DNA of 12,170 bases from positions 1 through 12,170 of the forward strand of contig CADBXQ010000044.1 of the NCBI GenBank assembly GCA_902798675.1, written 5' to 3'. The notes beneath the pieces are model-generated. The model did no database searches. It saw only the letters and a program-made list of their open reading frames with translations, and was not told the DNA's origin. This DNA is from Oscillospiraceae bacterium (GTDB lineage Bacteria > Bacillota > Clostridia > Oscillospirales > Ruminococcaceae). Below are positions 1 to 7,163 of the stretch, piece after piece (position 1 is the stretch's first letter; the number at the start of each line of letters is the position of its first letter). The position numbers and the translations under genes were made by a program.

Positions 1-1199
1 AAGCGGTTGAAAATCAAAGGGTTGATCTAATTTTTGATCAAACGCCATTTTACGCTCAAAGCGGTGGTCAAATCGGAGACAGCGGGACAGCCAATTTGGA
101 TGGTTTTTGTGCAAATATAACAAATTGTGACAAGCTTTCGACGGGGCAATTTGTTCATAGTGCGCTAGTGATTTCTGGCAGCGTGAAAAAGGGGCAGACT
201 CTGGATTTGGGCGTTGACAGGATCAAAAGAGAGGCCATTTCCAGGAATCACACCGCTGCGCACATTCTCCAGGCAGTTTTAATCGACGTTCTTGGAAGCC
301 ATGTCCATCAAGCGGGCCAGCTTATCGACCAAAACAGGGTTCGGTTTGATTTCAACCACTTTGAGGCTTTAACAGATTCGAATATTGCTGAAATTGAACG
401 AAAAATTAATGATGTGATTCTTGGCGCAAATTCAGTTGAAACTCGGGAAATGAAAAAGGAACAAGCTCAAAAATTGGGAGCAATTGCGCTGTTTGGAGAA
501 AAATATGGCGATTGGGTTCGGGTTGTTAAAATTGGAGACCTTTCTATGGAATTTTGCGGAGGCACCCATGTTGATAACACCGCAAAGTTAGGGCTTTTTA
601 AAATCATGTCCGAATCCTCGGTTGGGTCTGGAATTCGCCGAATTGAAGCAAAAACAGGCTATGAAGTGCTAAAATATATAAATTCACTGGAAAATATTTT
701 AAGCAAGGCGTGTGAATGCGTCAAAATAAAAAATAAATTTGAGCTTTGTGAAAAAATATATAAATTAAACAACGATTTCAAAGACTTCTGCAAAAAAAAT
801 GAAAATCTAAAGTTAAATCTTGTTGAGCAAGAATTTTGTCAAAAGTTCAAAGATTCATCTCAAAAGATCAAAAATTTAGACTGTGTTTTGTTTAAAACTA
901 ACAAATTAAACGGAAAATCATTAAAATCTTTTGGCGATTTTGTCAAATCTGAAAATCCCAATATAGTCGCTGCAATCTGCGCAACGTGTGAAAAAAAATT
1001 GACTTTAATGGTTGTTTGCGGAAAAGATGCGGTCAAAAGAGGGGTTGATGCTGGAAAGGTGGCTCGAGAATTGGCAAGTCTTGCTGGCGGAAAGGGCGGA
1101 GGAAGAAAAGATTTGGCAATGGCCGGCCTTCCAAGCGCAGGGTGCGTTGATTTAATCCATGAGGAATTTATTAGAGTTGTTAAAAATAATATAGTATAA
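1..1199 (+). CDS. alaS: Alanine--tRNA ligase, C-terminal part (5' end outside window)
   Basis: Cytoplasmic enzyme that charges tRNA-Ala with alanine and hydrolyses mischarged Ser/Gly-tRNA-Ala. The reading frame is open from base 3, so the gene begins upstream of the window; about 398 residues are visible of a family length near 880. The catalytic aminoacylation domain is therefore not seen. Visible parts, in order: the family segment TPFYAQSGGQIGDSG at the start; the editing-domain zinc site, HTAAH (bases 249-263, HxxxH) and CGGTH (bases 555-569, CxxxH); SVGSGIRRIEA just after it; a lysine-rich helical stretch; and the C-terminal C-Ala domain ending with the glycine-rich GGKGGGRKDLAMAG. All four zinc/editing residues are present and the C-terminus looks complete. 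An internal TTG at base 96 is not a start, because conserved AlaRS sequence continues before it. The HIT gene follows after 26 bases and is probably co-transcribed. Confidence 0.97.
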   Translation, partial: AVENQRVDLIFDQTPFYAQSGGQIGDSGTANLDGFCANITNCDKLSTGQFVHSALVISGSVKKGQTLDLGVDRIKREAISRNHTAAHILQAVLIDVLGSHVHQAGQLIDQNRVRFDFNHFEALTDSNIAEIERKINDVILGANSVETREMKKEQAQKLGAIALFGEKYGDWVRVVKIGDLSMEFCGGTHVDNTAKLGLFKIMSESSVGSGIRRIEAKTGYEVLKYINSLENILSKACECVKIKNKFELCEKIYKLNNDFKDFCKKNENLKLNLVEQEFCQKFKDSSQKIKNLDCVLFKTNKLNGKSLKSFGDFVKSENPNIVAAICATCEKKLTLMVVCGKDAVKRGVDAGKVARELASLAGGKGGGRKDLAMAGLPSAGCVDLIHEEFIRVVKNNIV

Positions 1200-1225
1200 T
1201 ATAAATTTATTTCGGGAGGTTAAAT

Positions 1226-1564
1226 ATGGATTGCATTTTTTGTAAAATAATTAACAATGAGGTCCCCTCGGACAAAATATATGAAGACGATCAAGTTTTG
1301 GCTTTCAACGACACAAATCCCCAAGCGCCGGTTCATTTTTTGGTTATACCTAAAAAGCACATAGAAAATATCAGGGAAGTTTCAAAAGATGATCTGCAAA
1401 TAATTTCTCATATTTTTGACGTTATTCAAAATATTTCGGATATGTTGAATTTAAATGATGGACTGCGAATTGTGAATAACTGCGGAGAAAATGGCGGCCA
1501 AACTGTTAACCACCTGCATTTTCATGTCCTGGCCAAAAGAGCACTTGACTGGCCTCCGGGTTGA
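1226..1564 (+). CDS. HIT-family (HINT/PKCI-like) purine nucleoside phosphoramidase/hydrolase
   Basis: A 112-residue protein, the usual length for bacterial HINT proteins, which cleave adenosine phosphoramidates and related nucleotide conjugates in the cytoplasm; the physiological substrate in most bacteria is not settled. The HIT motif is seen as HLHFHVL at residues 96-102, with His98 the expected catalytic nucleophile. The family N-terminus (CIFCKII, Cys3 and Cys6, a pair that binds zinc in part of the family) and the C-terminal WPPG are both present, so the protein is complete. It starts at ATG 1226 after a clear GGGAGGT ribosome site at 1214-1220. It lies 26 bases behind alaS with no visible promoter between them. 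HINT hydrolysing aminoacyl-adenylates is known in this family, so pairing with alaS may make functional sense, but this is inference. No clear terminator follows before the rplM promoter. Confidence 0.95.
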   Translation: MDCIFCKIINNEVPSDKIYEDDQVLAFNDTNPQAPVHFLVIPKKHIENIREVSKDDLQIISHIFDVIQNISDMLNLNDGLRIVNNCGENGGQTVNHLHFHVLAKRALDWPPG

Positions 1565-1648
1565 GAAAAATCATTTTAGAGAAAACGAGAGTATATAACA
1601 GTATATTAGCAAATACAGAAGATAATTATTAAAATTCAAAAAAAACAG

Positions 1649-1677
1649 TTGACAAAATTTATTTATGCGTTTATAAT
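1649..1677 (+). promoter_or_regulatory. Sigma-A-type promoter of rplM-rpsI
   Basis: A perfect TTGACA (1649-1654) and a perfect TATAAT (1672-1677) are separated by 17 bases. An A-rich stretch directly upstream (about 1629-1647) resembles an UP element. Transcription should start near 1684, giving a leader of about 57 bases before rplM. Consensus on both boxes fits a highly expressed ribosomal-protein unit. Confidence 0.9.
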
Positions 1678-1683
1678 TATATA

Positions 1684-1740
1684 GTAGTTGTTTGTCGAAT
1701 ATTTGACTTATCTTAAAAATTTTTATGGAGGAAATGAAAC
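1684..1740 (+). promoter_or_regulatory. 5' leader of rplM-rpsI, possible L13-type autoregulatory leader
   Basis: Predicted untranslated leader between the promoter and the rplM start. In Bacillota an L13 leader RNA is known in this position. Here only a weak short hairpin is visible (GTCGA and its loose partner TTGAC, near 1694-1707), followed by the GGAGG ribosome site at 1727-1731. The position fits the known leader, but the fold cannot be confirmed by eye. A covariance-model search for the L13 leader family would decide it. Confidence 0.3.
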
Positions 1741-2169
1741 ATGTCTACTACGATGGCAAGACCTGCGACAGTTCAGCGAAGATGGTTTGTTATAGACGCT
1801 GCTGGAAAGCCTCTTGGTCGGGTTGCAGCTAAAGCAGCCTCGATGCTTCGCGGGAAACACAAAGTCTGCTTCACTCCGCACGTTGACTGTGGAGATCATA
1901 TAATCATAATTAATTGCAAAGACGCAGTTTTAACTGGGAAAAAATTGGATCAAAAGGTTCATTATTGGCATACGGGTTGGATTGGCGGAATAAAAGAAAT
2001 AAAATATAGTAAATTGATGAAAACTAGTCCAACCAGGGCGATGACCTTGGCGGTTGAAGGAATGCTCCCCAAAAATTCGCTTGGAAGAAAGATGGCAAAG
2101 CGTCTGCGTGTATACCCCGAGAGCAAACATGATAATGCTGCGCAAAAGCCTGAAATTTGTGAATTTTAA
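1741..2169 (+). CDS. rplM: 50S ribosomal protein L13
   Basis: Large-subunit protein that binds 23S rRNA early in assembly. 142 residues, the normal family length. The conserved core is visible: WFVIDAAGKPLGRVA near residues 15-29, LRGKHK and FTPHVDCGDHIIIIN at about 36-59, LTGKKL, the central YWHTGWIGGIK, GMLPKNSLGRKM at about 107-118, and the C-terminal HDNAAQKPE. It starts at ATG 1741 after GGAGG at 1727-1731. First gene of a two-gene unit with rpsI, 18 bases upstream of the rpsI ATG, under the strong promoter at 1649-1677. Nothing is missing or unusual in the protein. Confidence 0.97.
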   Translation: MSTTMARPATVQRRWFVIDAAGKPLGRVAAKAASMLRGKHKVCFTPHVDCGDHIIIINCKDAVLTGKKLDQKVHYWHTGWIGGIKEIKYSKLMKTSPTRAMTLAVEGMLPKNSLGRKMAKRLRVYPESKHDNAAQKPEICEF

Positions 2170-2187
2170 TGGAGGAGGTTGAAAAAT

Positions 2188-2586
2188 ATGTATGATTCAA
2201 AACCATATTACTATGGAACCGGCAGGAGGAAAAGTTCTGTCGCAAGAGTTCGGCTCTATGAGGGTTCCGGCAAAGTGACCATAAATGGCCGCGATATTGA
2301 CGATTATTTTGGGCTTGAAACTTTGAAATTGATTGTTAATCAGCCGCTTGATTTAACTGAAACGTTAAAGAAGTTTGACATCGTTTGCAATGTTGGAGGA
2401 GGCGGCGTCACAGGGCAAGCGGGGGCTATTCGCCACGGAATTTCAAGAGCTTTGTTGGTTTTTAATCCGGAGTTTCGGTTGGTTTTAAAGAAAGCAGGAT
2501 TTTTAACGAGAGATCCGAGAATGAAAGAGCGCAAAAAGTACGGCCTTAAAGCAGCACGTCGGGCGCCTCAATTTTCCAAGCGTTAA
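2188..2586 (+). CDS. rpsI: 30S ribosomal protein S9
   Basis: Small-subunit head protein whose C-terminal tail reaches the P-site tRNA. 132 residues from ATG 2188. Family signatures are all present: YYGTGRRKSSVARVRL at about residues 8-23, VGGGGVTGQAGAIRHGISRAL in the middle (NVGGGG onward), LTRDPRMKERKKYGLKAARR, and the canonical end APQFSKR. A TTG nine bases further upstream (2179) is in frame but touches the GGAGGAGG ribosome site at 2171-2178, leaving no spacing, so ATG 2188 (spacing 9) is the start. It follows rplM closely and is followed by the terminator at 2609-2645. Confidence 0.97.
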   Translation: MYDSKPYYYGTGRRKSSVARVRLYEGSGKVTINGRDIDDYFGLETLKLIVNQPLDLTETLKKFDIVCNVGGGGVTGQAGAIRHGISRALLVFNPEFRLVLKKAGFLTRDPRMKERKKYGLKAARRAPQFSKR

Positions 2587-2608
2587 AAGTTTCTTGAATA
2601 GGCTAACT

Positions 2609-2645
2609 AAAAAAGCAGGAAGCGTTTTGTCCTCTCTGCTTTTTT
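2609..2645. terminator. Intrinsic terminator after rpsI, probably bidirectional
   Basis: The arms AAAAAAGCAG (2609-2618) and CTGCTTTTTT (2636-2645) are perfectly complementary over 10 bases. On the plus strand the hairpin ends in a T run after rpsI; on the minus strand the same hairpin also ends in a T run, 24 bases past the stop of the convergent RiPP-like gene. It therefore probably serves both transcripts. Confidence 0.8.
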
Positions 2646-2668
2646 AAAGGAATATGTATTTTGCTCAG

Positions 2669-3178
2669 TCATTTCTCTTTTTTCTTTGGGTGTGGAAATT
2701 TCATATAAGAAACCCCACACATAGGAGGCTGCTCTGGAGCTTGTAAATATGGAGGCCTTTCCGGAATGCCATATGGCGGATGTGGCGCGCCCGTGTTTTC
2801 TTGACTAGCCCCTCCTGCAACGCTGTTTAGTTCATTGCTTGACAAATTTTTGCTGGTTGGCTGCTGGTTTGGTGGCTGATAGCCTGGAGCATAGACATTC
2901 ACTTTTTCGCGCGGCTCGTGTTTGCCTTTTCTTAGGACAGTTTTTAATATGCGCATTTTTTGTGGAGGATCATTTCCCCCCGAAACTTTTCTGAATTCAC
3001 TTTCTGAAAGGGACTTTGTTGGCTCGACCTCAAAAACGAGATTTTTGCGGCATGTCACCTTATATGGCAGCTTATCTGAAAACTCCTCTCTAATTGCTTG
3101 ATTTGCATTCTGCAAGAGTTTCTCTTTGAAACTCGGATCAGCCGCAGCCTGTCTTAAATATTTTTGTAAATCTAGCAT
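2669..3178 (-). CDS. NHLP-type leader peptide protein, putative RiPP precursor with two double-glycine motifs and proline-rich tail
   Basis: 169 residues from ATG 3178. Residues 1-68 resemble the nitrile-hydratase-like leader peptide (NHLP/TOMM propeptide) family: LQKYLRQAAADPSFKEKLLQ, then a helix with NQAIREEF, a LPYKVTCRK strand, VFEVEPTKS, and a GG motif LSESEFRKVSGG (57-68). NHLP leaders direct modification and export of ribosomally made peptides. Unusually, a second GG motif, LSSNELNSVAGG, sits at 112-123. Cutting after both would release pieces of 55 and 46 residues. The last piece has 11 prolines, several PPY/PPM stretches, one cysteine (Cys154) and a lysine-rich end. No modification enzyme, protease or transporter is near. 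A GTG at 3187, 5 bases from the GGAGG at 3193-3197, could instead be the start (172 residues); ATG has a long spacing but fits the family's N-terminus. It has its own promoter (3251-3279). The RiPP role is inference from motifs. Confidence 0.8.
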   Translation of the reverse strand: MLDLQKYLRQAAADPSFKEKLLQNANQAIREEFSDKLPYKVTCRKNLVFEVEPTKSLSESEFRKVSGGNDPPQKMRILKTVLRKGKHEPREKVNVYAPGYQPPNQQPTSKNLSSNELNSVAGGASQENTGAPHPPYGIPERPPYLQAPEQPPMCGVSYMKFPHPKKKEK

Positions 3179-3250
3179 AGTTAACACACACTCCTCCCAA
3201 ATATTTTAAAAAATTTAAATTATATTAGTGGATTTTAAACCACCATCATA

Positions 3251-3279
3251 ATTTTAACACTTTTTATGCGTATTGTCAA
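3251..3279 (-). promoter_or_regulatory. Promoter of the minus-strand RiPP-like gene
   Basis: Read on the minus strand: a perfect TTGACA (3279-3274), a 17-base spacer and TAAAAT (3256-3251), with TG one base before the -10 (extended -10). Transcription should start near 3244, giving a leader of about 66 bases. That leader begins with a small dyad, GTGG and CCAC (3228-3243), and holds the GGGAGGAG ribosome site at 3198-3191. The gene is therefore likely expressed on its own and not part of an operon. Confidence 0.75.
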
Positions 3280-3288
3280 TATGATTTT

Positions 3289-3316
3289 AATATTTTTGTA
3301 GAAATGCAAAAATATT
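3289..3316. repeat. Perfect 10-bp inverted repeat upstream of the RiPP-like gene promoter
   Basis: AATATTTTTG (3289-3298) and CAAAAATATT (3307-3316) are exact reverse complements with an 8-base spacer. It lies just upstream of the -35 box at 3274-3279, a place suited to an activator or to an UP-like A/T element. The arms are almost all A/T in an A/T-rich stretch, so chance is possible. A shorter palindrome, ATGTAATACAT, is at 3358-3368. Confidence 0.5.
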
Positions 3317-3649
3317 TTGTTAATTTGGGAAATATATTTGTAGATTTTTGACGAGTTATGTAATACATATTTTTTTGAGCATTGGTTATCTTTGCGGTGA
3401 AGGCGTTTAACTACCACTTGTCACAGAAGCTTTCAAAGGCGCAGGGAGGTTCAGGGAGATTTGATATCACATGGATCGTTGTGAGCCGGCGGCGCTTTAA
3501 TTGGTTTTTGCGTTGTTTTTTTAAGCGTGATCAAGGATGTTTTGAATTTTGGATTTTTTAAAATAGAGTCTGATATTTTTTTTAAAGAGCTTCATGCGGG
3601 ACAAATATAACCCAACTCAATTTTAACAACAATTAAAATAAATTTAGAC
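3317..3649. other. Non-coding stretch between the RiPP-like gene and the str cluster, with a GC-richer island
   Basis: I see no gene, tRNA or known RNA here. Most of it is very A/T-rich, but about 3391-3500 is clearly richer in G and C (for example GAGCCGGCGGCGC) and has sharp edges. Inside the island TCACA and TGTGA form a short dyad with an 8-base loop (about 3466-3483). A plus-strand frame is open from 3379 for about 55 codons into the T-rich flank without a convincing start or any family match I recognise. It may be a gene remnant or a dispersed repeat fragment. Near 3560-3579 an AAAATA/TATTTT dyad followed by Ts is a weak terminator-like structure. Confidence 0.5.
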
Positions 3650-3679
3650 TTGACATCCTGCCCTTTAAAATGGTATAAT
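3650..3679 (+). promoter_or_regulatory. Sigma-A-type promoter of the rpsL-rpsG-fusA-tuf cluster
   Basis: A perfect TTGACA (3650-3655), an 18-base spacer and a perfect TATAAT (3674-3679) with TG one base before it (extended -10). The predicted start is near 3686, leaving a leader of about 80 bases before rpsL. In that leader GTCAT (3694-3698) can pair with ATGAC (3712-3716), and GAGC-GATT-GCTC (3728-3739) followed by four Ts makes a small attenuator-like hairpin. Whether either regulates is unknown. Confidence 0.88.
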
Positions 3680-3766
3680 TATTTTGGTTTGTCGTCATGA
3701 GCTTTTTTGTGATGACATCTAAAATTTGAGCGATTGCTCTTTTAAAATTAAGTGAGGAGGTGCCAT

Positions 3767-4186
3767 ATGCCAACTTTTAACCAGCTTGTTCGAAGGGGAA
3801 GAAAGGAAAAAACATCAAAATCAAATGCCCCCGCTTTGGGGAAAAATTATAATTCCATGAAAAAAATATCAACAGATCATAATTCGCCTCAAAAGCGCGG
3901 CGTCTGCACTGCTGTTAGAACCATGACTCCAAAAAAACCAAATTCAGCTTTGAGAAAAGTTGCCAGAGTTCGGCTGTCTAACGGAATCGAAGTGACATCC
4001 TATATCCCCGGCGAAGGACACAATCTGCAAGAACACAGCGTTGTTTTAATTCGCGGTGGGCGTGTTAAGGACTTGCCCGGAACACGATACCACATTATAC
4101 GCGGAACTTTAGATTCACAGGGTGTTTCCGACAGGAAAAAAGCTCGTTCAAAATATGGTTCGAAGCGTCCTAAGGCTGGAAAGTAA
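3767..4186 (+). CDS. rpsL: 30S ribosomal protein S12
   Basis: Decoding-centre protein of the small subunit that controls tRNA selection accuracy and is the classic streptomycin-resistance target. 139 residues from ATG 3767 after GAGGAGG at 3754-3760. An in-frame GTG at 3752 overlaps the ribosome site and would add residues not found in S12, so it is rejected. Signatures: PTFNQLVRRGR at the N-terminus, TPKKPNSALRKV, GEGHNLQEHSVVLIRGGRVK and DLPGTRYH, and the C-terminal KARSKYGSKRPKAGK. Both lysines whose changes usually give streptomycin resistance are wild-type lysine (in TPKKPN and GRVKDLPG). A segment of roughly 13 residues between PAL and SPQKRGVC is the insert shared by Gram-positive S12 and absent from the E. 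coli protein. It is the first gene of the str cluster; the next gene, rpsG, is unusually far away (178 bases). Confidence 0.97.
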   Translation: MPTFNQLVRRGRKEKTSKSNAPALGKNYNSMKKISTDHNSPQKRGVCTAVRTMTPKKPNSALRKVARVRLSNGIEVTSYIPGEGHNLQEHSVVLIRGGRVKDLPGTRYHIIRGTLDSQGVSDRKKARSKYGSKRPKAGK

Positions 4187-4364
4187 GCTCATTTGAATTT
4201 AAACCTAGCATGTGGCCAGTTAAGTTTTTAATATTTTTTGTTGATTTGCGACGCAAGTTTAGCTTTTTAACGGATATATGATTTTTGCTTAATTGGCGCT
4301 AACGGGGGTTTCTTGCTTTCGAGTACCTGTGAATTCATCATAAATTATGGAGGAGGGAAGAAAA
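4187..4364 (+). other. 178-base rpsL-rpsG intercistronic region
   Basis: This gap is longer than expected between two ribosomal genes of one operon. It holds no gene and no convincing promoter or terminator. A loose AAAC/GTTT dyad around TGGCCA (about 4200-4230) is followed by T-rich sequence, and TTGCGACGCAA (4245-4255) is a palindrome too tight to be a normal hairpin. Both are weak. In E. coli the S7 repressor binds the corresponding S12-S7 gap; a similar role here is only a possibility. The rpsG ribosome site lies at 4349-4357. Confidence 0.4.
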
Positions 4365-4835
4365 GTGCCAAGAAGGGGAAAAATTGCAAAACGTGATGTT
4401 TTGCCAGATCCGCTTTATAAATCTAAGCTTGTGACGCGTCTGATAAACAGCGTTATGTTGGATGGAAAAAAGGGGATTGCGCAAAGGATTGTTTATGGCG
4501 CATTTTCAATTGTTAAAGAAAAATTAGACAGGGAGCCGCTTGAAGTTTTTCAAGAAGCTATGGAAAACATAATGCCGGTTTTGGAGGTTAAAGCTCGTCG
4601 TGTTGGCGGAGCGACATATCAGGTTCCAATCGAAGTTCGCGCAGACCGCCGCCAGACTTTGGGGCTTCGTTGGCTGACGCTATATTCGCGCAATCGCCAT
4701 GAAAAAACAATGAGAGAGCGCTTGGCTGCGGAGATTATGGATGCTGTCAATAACTCGGGCGGAGCGTGTAAAAAACGCGAAGACACTCACAAAATGGCAG
4801 AAGCAAACAAAGCATTTGCGCATTATCGCTGGTAG
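4365..4835 (+). CDS. rpsG: 30S ribosomal protein S7
   Basis: Primary 16S rRNA-binding protein that organises the small-subunit head and borders the E site. 156 residues from GTG 4365, exactly the usual length. The start is GTG and not the in-frame ATG at 4347: the GGAGGAGGG ribosome site (4349-4357) overlaps that ATG and is correctly spaced from GTG, and the mature family N-terminus is PRRGKIAKRDVLPDP. Other signatures: SKLVTRLINSVMLDGKKG, the central VKARRVGGATYQVPIEVR, LRWLTLYSRNR, and the C-terminal HKMAEANKAFAHYRW. It is followed by fusA after 128 bases with no terminator in between. Confidence 0.97.
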   Translation: MPRRGKIAKRDVLPDPLYKSKLVTRLINSVMLDGKKGIAQRIVYGAFSIVKEKLDREPLEVFQEAMENIMPVLEVKARRVGGATYQVPIEVRADRRQTLGLRWLTLYSRNRHEKTMRERLAAEIMDAVNNSGGACKKREDTHKMAEANKAFAHYRW

Positions 4836-4963
4836 AGAAGCTTTTGCCAAGTTATGTCATATATTTATGACTGTTTTGAAAATTTGTTTTGAATATCAAA
4901 GTAAATTAAGTTATATAAACATTAAAATATGGTTTAAAACCCATTAATATTGAGGAGGAAATT

Positions 4964-7078
<2,115 letters not shown>

Positions 7079-7084
7079 TTTTTA

Positions 7085-7113
7085 TTGAAAAACGCTTGAT
7101 TAATTTTTATTAT
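7085..7113 (+). promoter_or_regulatory. Candidate internal promoter before tuf
   Basis: TTGAAA (7085-7090), a 17-base spacer and TATTAT (7108-7113), each box one mismatch from consensus. An overlapping alternative is TTGATT (7096-7101), 16 bases, TAAAAT (7118-7123) with a TG extension. Either would add tuf transcripts beyond those reading through from rpsL. The gap is 85 bases and has no terminator. Confidence 0.5.
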
Positions 7114-7163
7114 GTGTTAAAATTAAATTCAGTATATAAGCTAATTTTGAGGAGGAGTAAATA

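Noticed and set aside
96..98. TTG as a start for a 367-residue protein at the left edge
   Set aside because: Conserved AlaRS sequence (TPFYAQSGGQIGDSG) continues in frame before it to the window edge, so the gene is 5' truncated by the window.
3235..3417. Minus-strand 60-codon open frame upstream of the RiPP-like gene
   Set aside because: It covers that gene's promoter and inverted repeat, has no good ribosome site, no family resemblance, and is mostly A/T-rich low-complexity translation.
3752..3766. Upstream GTG start for rpsL
   Set aside because: It overlaps the GAGGAGG ribosome site and adds residues not found in S12; ATG 3767 gives the family N-terminus.
4741..4947. Plus-strand 68-codon frame overlapping the end of rpsG
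   Set aside because: Mostly an out-of-frame reading of rpsG followed by A/T-rich spacer; no ribosome site and no recognisable protein.
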